Part shown: positions 26,804 to 36,837 of the stretch, one piece after another
How the letters are laid out: every line of letters starts with the position of its first letter
How positions within the stretch are numbered: the stretch's first letter is position 1
NCBI RefSeq assembly: GCF_008973465.1
Contig: NZ_WBXN01000004.1
Location: forward strand, 5,248,501 to 5,312,500
Direction: 5' to 3'
Length of the DNA: 64,000 nucleotides
From: Streptomyces sp. SS1-1
GTDB taxonomy: Bacteria; Actinomycetota; Actinomycetes; Streptomycetales; Streptomycetaceae
Program-made: the position numbers and the translations under genes
The notes under the pieces: generated by a model
What the model was told of the DNA's origin: nothing
What the model saw: the letters and a program-made list of their open reading frames with translations, nothing else
Databases searched by the model: none

Positions 26804-27322
26804 ATGATGCCCACGCCACCCTCTCCGCCCCCGCCGTCCGACGAGCTCGCGGAGGGCGATCCCCGGTCGCCGGGGCGTCTGCGCCGGGCGGTCGCCGTGG
26901 TGTGGCGGCGGCGCCGGCCGGACGGTTCGCCCCGGCGGCCGTGTGAGCGGGAGTTGGAGCTGTGCCGGCAGGAGCGGGACCGCTGGCAGCGGCACGCCGA
27001 CTCCTATGAGCGGGACCTGACCCGCGTACGGCTGGAACGCGCCCAACTGCTGGCCTGGCTGGCCGCCCTGCACCCGGCGAGCGCCGTCCTCACCCGGGGC
27101 GCCGACGGCATCCACCAGCTCGGTATCGAGGCGGGCGGCCGGCAGCTGTCCTGGCCCCTGCACCCGGCCGACCTGGCGCAGTTCGCGCACATCCCGTACG
27201 CCCCGCACACCGCGGGCACGCACGGCCGCGAGGGCGGGGACCAGGCGGCCCATCTACGGCGCCACACACGGCTGCTGGCCATGGAGGGCATGCTCTTCGC
27301 GACGGCCCCCGACGACCGCTGA
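26804..27322 (+). CDS. Hypothetical protein with charged helix and conserved-looking C-terminal domain
   Basis: The protein has 172 residues from ATG 26804 (SD CGGAG). In-frame ATGs at 26807 and, in the repeat array, 26675 are alternatives. A Pro-rich start is followed by an Arg-rich stretch, then a helix with coiled-coil character (CERELELCRQERDRWQRHAD region, about residues 48-80). A globular end (AQLLAWLAALHPASAVL, GIHQLGIEAGGRQLSWPLHP) follows. It resembles small proteins of integrative elements in style only. No function is assigned. It is the last gene of the suspected accessory segment. Confidence 0.7.
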   Translation: MMPTPPSPPPPSDELAEGDPRSPGRLRRAVAVVWRRRRPDGSPRRPCERELELCRQERDRWQRHADSYERDLTRVRLERAQLLAWLAALHPASAVLTRGADGIHQLGIEAGGRQLSWPLHPADLAQFAHIPYAPHTAGTHGREGGDQAAHLRRHTRLLAMEGMLFATAPDDR

Positions 27323-27376
27323 ACACCCCGCCGGACTCCGGCCGGCAGGCTCGGGAGGCACGTCGGCCGGACCCAC

Positions 27377-27413
27377 CGCGCCCCCCTGCGAGAGCTCCCC
27401 GCAGGGGGGCGCG
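27377..27413. terminator. Bidirectional terminator between convergent genes
   Basis: A perfect 13-base stem (CGCGCCCCCCTGC at 27377-27389, complement at 27401-27413) with an 11-base loop lies between the stops at 27322 and 27423. Confidence 0.8.
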
Positions 27414-27422
27414 GCTCCCGGC

Positions 27423-28322
27423 CTACAGCCAGCTCGCGAATTCCAGGAGCAGCTCGGCGTCCTGCGGCCGCCCCACCCGCAGCGCCCGCACCCCCGACTC
27501 CACGGCCCGGAACAGCGTCCACCCGCGCAGCCGTTCCTGGTCGACCTCCAGGGACTCCGCGAGGCGCTTGACCCTGCGGCGCGTCGTCGAGGCACCCGAC
27601 GGCGAGGCGATCAGGTCCTCCACCCGGTCCCGCACGAGCCGCGCCAGATCGAACGCGCACTCACCGACCACCGGGTCCGGGCCCACCGCCAGCCACGGCA
27701 TCCGCTCCCCGGCGAGCACCTTGCTCTGCCGGAACGTGCCGTGCAGCAGCTGCCGTTCCGGCGGGGCCGCCAGCAGCTCGTCCCGGGCCGCCAGCGCGGC
27801 GTCGACCAGCACCGCCACCTCGGTGTGCTCCGACGCGGTCGCCCGCATCGCCTCCGCCTGCCGCCCCGTCCGCTCCTCGACCGTCTCGAAGGGGTGCCCC
27901 TCCGGAGGCGCCACCCACAGCCGGCGCAGCGTCCCCGCCGCCTCCAGCAGCGCCTTCGCCTCCGGCAGCGACCGCACCGACCGGTCCGGGCGCAGCCGCT
28001 CCAGCAGCAGCACGCCCTCCGTCACGAACGGCTCGACCAGCTGGACGGCACCGGTGCCGCCCCAGTGCGCGAGCGCGGCCCGCTCGCTCTCCGGACGCGC
28101 ACGGGGCGGCGCCAGCTTCAGCACCGCCGGGGTGCCGTCGGCCCGCCGGACCAGCACCACGAGGCTGCTGCGGCCACCCGGCAGCTGCACCCGCTCCACC
28201 GTCAACTCGCGGGCCTCGACGGCCTGCCGGGCCGCCCGCGGCAGCTCCTCCAGCCAGGCGTCGCCTTCCGGCGCCGTCTCACCGAGCGCCCTGACCAGAC
28301 GCTGCGGCGGTTCGAAAGCCAT
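27423..28322 (-). CDS. Aminoglycoside phosphotransferase-family protein, probably inactive
   Basis: This 299-residue protein has the fold pattern of the streptomycin/hydroxyurea phosphotransferase family. The N-lobe has the nucleotide lysine in PAVLKLAPP and a Glu-bearing helix. The C-lobe has LLHG and PWLAVGPDPVVGECAFDLARLV. The catalytic loop, normally HGDxxxxN, reads H194-G-T196-F-R-Q-S-K201, and the metal aspartate of the usual IDP/IDG segment is G214. Three catalytic residues are therefore replaced, which points to a pseudokinase. The frame is intact over full length and has an SD (GGAAGGGA), so it is not a decaying gene. It is followed upstream by a ferritin-like gene. Confidence 0.78.
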   Translation of the reverse strand: MAFEPPQRLVRALGETAPEGDAWLEELPRAARQAVEARELTVERVQLPGGRSSLVVLVRRADGTPAVLKLAPPRARPESERAALAHWGGTGAVQLVEPFVTEGVLLLERLRPDRSVRSLPEAKALLEAAGTLRRLWVAPPEGHPFETVEERTGRQAEAMRATASEHTEVAVLVDAALAARDELLAAPPERQLLHGTFRQSKVLAGERMPWLAVGPDPVVGECAFDLARLVRDRVEDLIASPSGASTTRRRVKRLAESLEVDQERLRGWTLFRAVESGVRALRVGRPQDAELLLEFASWL

Positions 28323-28369
28323 GCGCGAGTCGTCCCTTCCGTCCTGCCGTCGGTGTCCTGCCGCCCGCG

Positions 28370-28852
28370 TCACGCGGTGGGCGCCCCCGGCGCGGACGAC
28401 GTGTCCGCCCGCTCGGCGAGCCCAGGGAAGGCTACGCTCTCGCCCCGCCAGCGCACCGCCCGGACCGCCGCCTCCCGCAGCGCCTCGGCGGCCGTGCCCC
28501 GCGTCTCGCCCCGGGCCGCGCGCACCAGGTCCGCGTACACCCCGGCCAGCCGGCTCTCCAGTTCGGCCGCGAACAGCACCGCCGTGGCCCGGTCCGTCAC
28601 CGGGAACGGCAGCGCGTACCCGGCGCTCGCGGCGACCGGGTCGGCGCCCAGGTCGCGCACCGCGCGCGCCAGCGCGTCCCGCCGCGCCCGGTGGGCGTCG
28701 TACGCGGCCCGCGCGTCGGAGCGCCGCTCCTCGCCGATCCGCCCGCCGACCACGCCGTACCCGTAGACCGCCGCGTGCTCGGCGGCCAGCGCCGCCTGAA
28801 GCGCCGTCACCGTCGCCTTGCCCGCCTCGTCCGCCTTGCCGGTGTCGCTCAC
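28370..28852 (-). CDS. Ferritin-like domain protein (DUF4439 type)
   Basis: The protein has 160 residues from GTG 28852, in GTGA overlap with the lipoprotein gene. It is an all-helical four-helix-bundle pattern with LAAEHAAVYGYGVVGGRI in helix 1, AYDAHRARRDAL in helix 2 and LFAAELESRLAGVYADLV in helix 3. The spaced Glu/His residues resemble ferritin-like metal ligands, though a full di-iron set is not obvious. The function in Streptomyces is unknown. The coupling to a Tat lipoprotein that is also helical suggests a partner at the membrane. Confidence 0.75.
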   Translation of the reverse strand: MSDTGKADEAGKATVTALQAALAAEHAAVYGYGVVGGRIGEERRSDARAAYDAHRARRDALARAVRDLGADPVAASAGYALPFPVTDRATAVLFAAELESRLAGVYADLVRAARGETRGTAAEALREAAVRAVRWRGESVAFPGLAERADTSSAPGAPTA

Positions 28853-29400
28853 TTCGCACCCTCCGTCAGCAGGAACGCGTGCGCGGCGCCGGCCGCCGCC
28901 ACCGAGGCGAGCAGCCGGGCCAGTTCACCGGGCATCTCCAGCAGGGTCTTGGCCCGCTGGTCCGCGAGCGTCCGTTCGACGGCCGCCAGTTCGGCCAGCG
29001 CGTCCCGCTCGTCCGCGGGCACCGCCGGGGCCGAGACCGAGGCCGAGGGCGACGGGGAGGCGGAGCCCGAGGGGGTGGGGGAGGGCGACGCCGACGAACC
29101 GGACGCGCCTCCGCCGAACGCCTCCCTGTGCCGTACGGCCTCCGCGCGCAGCGGGGTCAGCAGCGGCGCCAGCGCCGGATGCGCGGCGAGGACGGCGTCG
29201 TACCGTCCGACCAGGCCCTCGCTGTCCCGGGCCGCACGCGCGCGTGCCCGCTCGGCGAGCGACGGACTGCCGCCCGTACCGCCGTCCGGGTCACCGGGAG
29301 CGGAGGAGCAGCCCGCCAGCAGCGCGGCTCCCGCGGCCGACGCGAGCAGGGTTCTTCTGCGCGGTCCCGGGAGGACGCGCGGAGACGGGGGGTACGGCAC
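28849..29400 (-). CDS. Tat-type lipoprotein of unknown function
   Basis: The protein has 183 residues from GTG 29400 (AGGAAG upstream). Twin arginines (R14-R15-R16-T-L-L) are followed by a hydrophobic stretch and the lipobox L-A-G-C31, so it is exported by Tat and lipidated at C31. The mature part is helical, with a Ser/Pro-rich linker (ASPSPTPSGSASPSPS) at about residues 103-125 and an Ala/Leu-rich C-terminal bundle. Overlap with the ferritin-like gene indicates an operon. The role is unknown, perhaps a ferritin-like relative itself. Confidence 0.8.
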   Translation of the reverse strand: MPYPPSPRVLPGPRRRTLLASAAGAALLAGCSSAPGDPDGGTGGSPSLAERARARAARDSEGLVGRYDAVLAAHPALAPLLTPLRAEAVRHREAFGGGASGSSASPSPTPSGSASPSPSASVSAPAVPADERDALAELAAVERTLADQRAKTLLEMPGELARLLASVAAAGAAHAFLLTEGAK

Positions 29401-29621
29401 GGGCGACTTCCTCAGGGGAGTTCGTACGAAAGCACTTGCGACGGCGGCTGCCCGGTCAGCGGGCCGCGTGCCCGTGATCACCGTACCCGCGCCACACGAA
29501 CGTGCCAGTCATCGGCACCGGTCACACACAGGTGGACGGCAACACACCCTGCGACCGGATACCCTTTGACCTGACACGCGACCCATCCCACAACAGCACA
29601 CGCGGCCGAGGAGTCACCCGG

Positions 29622-30119
29622 ATGAGCACCACCCAGAGCGAGAGGCTGCGAGCACTCCTGGAACCCCTCGTCAGCTCCCAGGGACTGGACCTCGAAGAGA
29701 TCGAAGTGGACTCGGTCGGACGCAAGCGTGTGCTGCGCGTCGTCGTCGACTCCGACACCGGCGCCGACCTGGACCGGATCGCCGATGTGAGCCGCGCGCT
29801 CTCGGCGAAGCTGGACGAGACGGACGCGATGGGCGAGGGCGAGTACACCCTCGAGGTCGGCACCCCCGGCGCGGAACGCCTCCTCAAGGAGCACCGCCAC
29901 TACGTGCGTGCCGTCGACCGCCTGGTGAAGTTCCAGCTGGCCGAGGGCGGCGAACTGGTGGCCCGCATCCTCGAGGTCGACGACGACGGTCTCGACCTGG
30001 AAGTGCCCGGGGTCAAGGGCCGCAAGGCGACCAGCCGCAGACTCGCGTTCCCGGAGATCGAGAAGGCGCGCGTGCAGGTCGAGTTCAACCGCAAGGACAA
30101 GAAGGAAGAGGAGGCGTAG
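29622..30119 (+). CDS. rimP: Ribosome maturation factor RimP
   Basis: This 165-residue protein is needed for 30S subunit maturation. The N-terminal alpha/beta domain ([29 protein letters not shown]), the conserved [11 protein letters not shown] stretch in place of the usual E-x-S-S-P-G, and the C-terminal SH3-like domain all fit. The tail is acidic/basic (RKDKKEEEA). The start is ATG 29622, with SD GAGGAG at 29607. It begins the rimP-nusA-ylxR-infB operon and nusA starts two bases after its stop. Confidence 0.93.
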   Translation: MSTTQSERLRALLEPLVSSQGLDLEEIEVDSVGRKRVLRVVVDSDTGADLDRIADVSRALSAKLDETDAMGEGEYTLEVGTPGAERLLKEHRHYVRAVDRLVKFQLAEGGELVARILEVDDDGLDLEVPGVKGRKATSRRLAFPEIEKARVQVEFNRKDKKEEEA

Positions 30120-30121
30120 CC

Positions 30122-31108
30122 GTGGACATCGACATGAGTGCCCTGCGGGGCTTGGTTCGGGAGAAGGAGATCTCCTTCGACCTGCTGGTCGAGGCGATCG
30201 AGTCGGCCCTCCTCATCGCCTACCACCGCACCGAGGGAAGCCGCCGACACGCGCGCGTGGAGCTCAACCGGGAGACCGGGCATGTGACCGTGTGGGCGAA
30301 GGAGGACCCCGAGGACCTCGACGAGGGCCAGGAGGCCCGCGAGTTCGACGACACCCCGTCCGGGTTCGGCCGTATCGCCGCCACCACCGCCAAGCAGGTC
30401 ATCCTGCAGCGGCTGCGCGACGCCGAGGACGACGCGACGCTCGGCGAGTACGCCGGCCGCGAGGGCGACATCGTCACCGGCGTGGTCCAGCAGGGCCGCG
30501 ACCCGAAGAACGTGCTCGTGGACATCGGCAAGCTGGAGGCCATCCTGCCGGTGCAGGAGCAGGTCCCCGGCGAGACCTACCCGCACGGCATGCGGCTGCG
30601 GTCGTACGTGGTGCGGGTCGCCAAGGGGGTCCGCGGGCCCTCCGTGACCCTGTCGCGCACCCACCCGAACCTGGTGAAGAAGCTCTTCGCGCTGGAGGTG
30701 CCGGAGATCGCCGACGGATCCGTCGAGATCGCCGCCATCGCGCGTGAGGCCGGTCACCGCACCAAGATCGCCGTGCGCTCCACCCGCAGCGGCCTGAACG
30801 CCAAGGGCGCCTGCATCGGCCCCATGGGCGGCCGGGTGCGCAACGTCATGGGCGAGCTCAACGGTGAGAAGATCGACATCGTCGACTGGTCGGACGACCC
30901 GGCCGAGATGGTGGCGAACGCGCTCTCCCCGGCCCGTGTCTCCAAGGTGGAGGTCGTGGACATGGCGACCCGGTCGGCCCGGGTGACCGTGCCCGACTAC
31001 CAGCTGTCGCTGGCGATCGGCAAGGAAGGGCAGAACGCCCGGCTCGCCGCCCGGCTCACCGGCTGGCGCATCGACATCCGGCCGGACACCGAGCAGGCCG
31101 GGGAATAG
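30122..31108 (+). CDS. nusA: Transcription termination/antitermination factor NusA
   Basis: This 328-residue protein binds RNA polymerase and nascent RNA and controls pausing, termination and antitermination. It has an N-terminal polymerase-binding domain (about 1-100), S1 domain (about 105-180) and two KH domains (about 200-320; [36 protein letters not shown]). Like other actinobacterial NusA it lacks the C-terminal acidic repeats of E. coli. The start is GTG 30122, two bases behind rimP. Confidence 0.95.
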   Translation: MDIDMSALRGLVREKEISFDLLVEAIESALLIAYHRTEGSRRHARVELNRETGHVTVWAKEDPEDLDEGQEAREFDDTPSGFGRIAATTAKQVILQRLRDAEDDATLGEYAGREGDIVTGVVQQGRDPKNVLVDIGKLEAILPVQEQVPGETYPHGMRLRSYVVRVAKGVRGPSVTLSRTHPNLVKKLFALEVPEIADGSVEIAAIAREAGHRTKIAVRSTRSGLNAKGACIGPMGGRVRNVMGELNGEKIDIVDWSDDPAEMVANALSPARVSKVEVVDMATRSARVTVPDYQLSLAIGKEGQNARLAARLTGWRIDIRPDTEQAGE

Positions 31109-31210
31109 ATCCAGACCTCAGGTCGCTCAGATCACGTCAGGTTATCGCCCGGCAACTGTTCGAATCCTGCCCCAAAGGGGTGAGGTCGGTACGGGGAGGT
31201 AGACTTAACT

Positions 31211-31507
31211 GTGTCTGGCCGGACACGCGTCCGCGCATGCCCTGAGCGCACCTGTGTGGGGTGCCGGGAGCGAGCGGCCAAGGCTGATCTGCTGCGGATC
31301 GTGGCGATCGAGGACGAGTGCGTCCCCGATCCTCGCGGTACGCTGCCCGGCCGGGGTGCGTATGTACACCCCGCCCTGGTCTGTCTCGACCAGGCGGTAC
31401 GCCGCCGGGCGTTCACGAGGGCGTTGCGCGCCCCGGGAGCGCTCGACACAAAGGCGTTGCGCCGGTACGTCGAGCAGACGACAGTTGCCGAGCAGGCAAC
31501 ACCGTAA
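31211..31507 (+). CDS. ylxR: YlxR-family RNA-binding protein (DUF448)
   Basis: This 98-residue small basic protein has the signature RTCVGCRER near the start and GRGAYVHPALVC in the middle, which is diagnostic for YlxR. The start is GTG 31211. The family sits between nusA and infB in many bacteria and binds RNA. It has been linked to RNase P in some Firmicutes. The two cysteines of CVGC may bind metal. Confidence 0.92.
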   Translation: MSGRTRVRACPERTCVGCRERAAKADLLRIVAIEDECVPDPRGTLPGRGAYVHPALVCLDQAVRRRAFTRALRAPGALDTKALRRYVEQTTVAEQATP

Positions 31508-31571
31508 GAAGCGTCGCGCGGAACCCCGTGCGGCCCTGGTACCTCGCGAGTCGGAAGTAGGTCGAGATTGC

Positions 31572-31615
31572 GATGAGCACTCGATGAGTACGCGATGAGT
31601 ACGCCCATGAAGTAG
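31572..31615 (+). repeat. Three overlapping mini-ORFs in an 11-base repeat upstream of infB
   Basis: Units at 31572-31582, 31583-31593 and 31594-31604 are variants of GATGAGTACGC. They create three tiny ORFs: M-S-T-R-stop (31573-31587), M-S-T-R-stop (31584-31598) and M-S-T-P-M-K-stop (31595-31615). Each start overlaps the previous stop as ATGA. The last stop is 38 bases before infB GTG 31654. No strong SD precedes the first. Confidence 0.7.
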
Positions 31616-31653
31616 CGACGGTCCGGCCGCAACCCGGACCTAAAAGGAGCGAA

Positions 31654-34740
<3,087 letters not shown>

Positions 34741-34755
34741 TCCCAGCACGCGATC

Positions 34756-34805
34756 GGGGCCGGTCGGCGCGAGTTCCCGGAAGGGAAACTCCGTCGATCG
34801 GCCCC
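34756..34805 (+). terminator. Long hairpin just behind infB
   Basis: An 11-base outer stem (34756-34766 with 34795-34805, one G-U pair) encloses an inner stem GAGTT-CCC/GGG-AACTC with a GGAA loop and one bulge. It begins 16 bases after the infB stop and lies inside an operon that goes on to ylxP. It may therefore be a partial terminator or a processing site. Confidence 0.6.
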
Positions 34806-34883
34806 GGCCGTTGCGTGTACGGTTCCCGTATCGGCGCCGAGCCTGGCGCCCGTACCCCGAACCGGCGGGACATCCGGACACAT

Positions 34884-35177
34884 ATGTATGTGGGGACTCT
34901 GTCCTTCGACCTGCTCCTCGGCGACGTCCACTCGCTCAAGGAGAAACGCTCCCTCGTCCGTCCCATCGTGGCCGAGCTCCAGCGCAAGTACGCCGTGAGC
35001 GTGGCCGAGACGGACCACCAGAACCTCCACCGCCGGGCCGGGATCGGTCTCGCGGTGGTCTCCGGGGACATGGGACACCTCACCGGCGTACTGGACCGCT
35101 GCGAGCGGCTGGTCGCCGGACGCCCCGAGGTGGAACTGCTCTCGGTTCGACGCAGGCTCCACAGCGACGAAGACTGA
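34884..35177 (+). CDS. ylxP: YlxP-like protein (DUF503)
   Basis: The protein has 97 residues from ATG 34884. It is a ferredoxin-like alpha/beta pattern with MYVGTLSFDLLLGDVHSLKEKRS at the start, which is typical for DUF503 (LKxKRS), and VAETDHQNLHRRAGIGLAVVS in the middle. B. subtilis ylxP occupies the same place between infB and rbfA. The biochemical role is not settled. A longer frame begins at GTG 34815, but the conserved domain begins at 34884. Confidence 0.88.
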   Translation: MYVGTLSFDLLLGDVHSLKEKRSLVRPIVAELQRKYAVSVAETDHQNLHRRAGIGLAVVSGDMGHLTGVLDRCERLVAGRPEVELLSVRRRLHSDED

Positions 35178-35209
35178 AGCACAACGTAAGCACTTAAGGA
35201 GACGGACCA

Positions 35210-35665
35210 GTGGCCGACAACGCGCGTGCCAAGAGGCTGGCGGACCTCATCCGAGAGGTGGTGGCCCAGAAGCTGCAGCGCGGGATCAAGGACCCGCGGC
35301 TCGGCTCGCACGTCACCATCACGGACACCCGCGTCACGGGTGACCTGCGGGAGGCGACCGTCTTCTACACGGTGTACGGCGACGACGAGGAGCGGGCGGC
35401 CGCGGCGGCCGGCCTGGAGAGCGCCAAGGGCGTCCTGCGCTCCGAGGTCGGCCGGGCCGCCGGGGTGAAGTTCACCCCGACCCTCACCTTCGTCGCCGAC
35501 GCCCTGCCGGACACCGCCAAGACCATCGAGGACCTCCTCGACAAGGCGCGCCAGTCCGACGAGAAGGTCCGCGAGGCGTCAGCGGGCGCCCGCTACGCCG
35601 GTGAGGCCGACCCGTACCGCAAGCCGGGCACCGAGGACGAGACGGACGGCGACACCGCGGAATGA
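35210..35665 (+). CDS. rbfA: Ribosome-binding factor A
   Basis: This 151-residue KH-type protein binds the 30S subunit near 16S helix 1 during late maturation. It shows ARAKRLADLIREVVAQKLQRGIKDPRL at the start, followed by VTITDTRVTGDLREATVFYTVYG. The acidic, Glu/Asp-rich tail is common in actinobacteria. The start is GTG 35210, with SD AAGGAGA. The stop overlaps truB (ATGA at 35662-35665). Confidence 0.93.
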   Translation: MADNARAKRLADLIREVVAQKLQRGIKDPRLGSHVTITDTRVTGDLREATVFYTVYGDDEERAAAAAGLESAKGVLRSEVGRAAGVKFTPTLTFVADALPDTAKTIEDLLDKARQSDEKVREASAGARYAGEADPYRKPGTEDETDGDTAE

Positions 35666-36567
35666 CGCAGAAGAACACCACGCCCGACGGCCTTGTCATC
35701 GTCGACAAGCCGTCGGGCTTCACGTCGCACGACGTGGTCGCCAAGATGCGCGGCATCGCCCGCACCCGCCGGGTCGGGCACGCCGGCACCCTCGACCCGA
35801 TGGCCACGGGCGTGCTCGTCCTCGGCGTCGAGAAGGCGACCAAGCTGCTCGGTCATCTGGCCCTGACCGAGAAGGAGTACCTGGGCACGATCCGCCTGGG
35901 CCAGACCACGGTCACCGACGACGCCGAGGGCGAGATCACGGGGTCCACGGACGCCTCGAAGGTCACCCGCGACGCCGTCGACGCCGGGATCGCCAAGCTG
36001 ACCGGCGACATCATGCAGGTCCCGTCCAAGGTCAGCGCCATCAAGATCGACGGCGTGCGCTCCTACAAGCGGGCCCGCGAGGGCGAGGACTTCGAGATCC
36101 CGGCCCGCCCGGTCACCGTGTCGTCCTTCTCGGTGTACGACGTGCGCGACGCCGTCGCCGACGACGGCACCCCCGTCGTCGACCTCGTCGTCTCCGTCGT
36201 CTGCTCCTCCGGCACCTACATCCGGGCCCTCGCCCGCGACCTCGGTGCCGGCCTGGGCGTCGGCGGGCACCTCACGGCCCTGCGCCGCACCCGCGTCGGG
36301 CCGTACAAGCTGGACGCCGCGCGGACGCTCGACCAGCTCCAGCAGGAGCTCACGGTCATGCCGATCGCCGAGGCCGCCACGGCGGCCTTCCCCCGCTGGG
36401 AGATCGACGCCCGGCGCGCCCGGCTGCTCACGAACGGCGTGCGCCTCGACATGCCCGACGAGTACACCGGCGCCGGACCCGTCGGGGTCTTCGACACCGA
36501 CGGCCGCTTCCTCGCGCTCGTCGAGGAGCACAAGGGCAAGGCCAAGAGCCTCGCCGTGTTCGGCTGA
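35662..36567 (+). CDS. truB: tRNA pseudouridine-55 synthase
   Basis: This 301-residue enzyme makes the universal pseudouridine 55 in the T-loop of tRNAs. The catalytic motif is GHAGTLDPMATG, with nucleophile D45. KPSGFTSHDVV at the N-terminus and a C-terminal PUA-like domain (about 220-300) are present. Translation is coupled with rbfA through ATGA. A hairpin that includes the stop codon closes the operon. Confidence 0.96.
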   Translation: MTQKNTTPDGLVIVDKPSGFTSHDVVAKMRGIARTRRVGHAGTLDPMATGVLVLGVEKATKLLGHLALTEKEYLGTIRLGQTTVTDDAEGEITGSTDASKVTRDAVDAGIAKLTGDIMQVPSKVSAIKIDGVRSYKRAREGEDFEIPARPVTVSSFSVYDVRDAVADDGTPVVDLVVSVVCSSGTYIRALARDLGAGLGVGGHLTALRRTRVGPYKLDAARTLDQLQQELTVMPIAEAATAAFPRWEIDARRARLLTNGVRLDMPDEYTGAGPVGVFDTDGRFLALVEEHKGKAKSLAVFG

Positions 36568-36609
36568 CCGCCGTCACCGCACGGGTGCCTGCCCGTGGAG
36601 CGGCGGTCA
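36565..36609 (+). terminator. Terminator at the truB stop
   Basis: TGACCGCCG (36565-36573, includes the stop codon) pairs with CGGCGGTCA (36601-36609), with an inner stem ACGGG/CCCGT (36581-36585, 36592-36596). It ends the rimP-to-truB operon. The rest of the 270-base gap up to 36838 is GC-rich and I see no gene or clear operator in it. Confidence 0.65.
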
Positions 36610-36837
36610 CGGGGTCGTCCTCTGCCCGCCGCTCCACGGTCCCCCCTCGGTTCCCCCACCCCTAGGGTTATCCACCCACCCCCGTCTGTTCACCCGTCCG
36701 GGCAGGCGCTCGGAGTGAACCGAGGGGGTGCAAGGGGGCGCGTTCGGCACGAGGCCTGTCCCGCTGATCATGTGCCGCCTACCGTCGAGGCGACAGGGTG
36801 GGCGACGAGCGTGCGGGTGCGGGGCGGAGGTTCGACG

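Noticed and set aside
26013-26807. Open frame of 264 codons through the repeat array
   Set aside because: The protein would be almost only Arg, Pro and Ala, overlaps the WhiB-like gene in another frame, and its frame does not keep the repeat unit in register. It is probably a GC-rich shadow.
31150-31180. GTTCGAATCCTGCC upstream of ylxR, resembling a tRNA T-arm or an attachment site
   Set aside because: The five bases on each side do not form a T-stem, there is no acceptor or anticodon part, and no integrase or repeated copy is in the window.
31172-31182. CCCCAAAGGGG between nusA and ylxR as a terminator
   Set aside because: The stem is only four bases with a 3-base loop, too weak, and the operon continues.
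36663-36676. GTTATCCACC resembling a DnaA box
   Set aside because: Only one site, no cluster of boxes and no replication gene nearby. Expected by chance in 64 kb.
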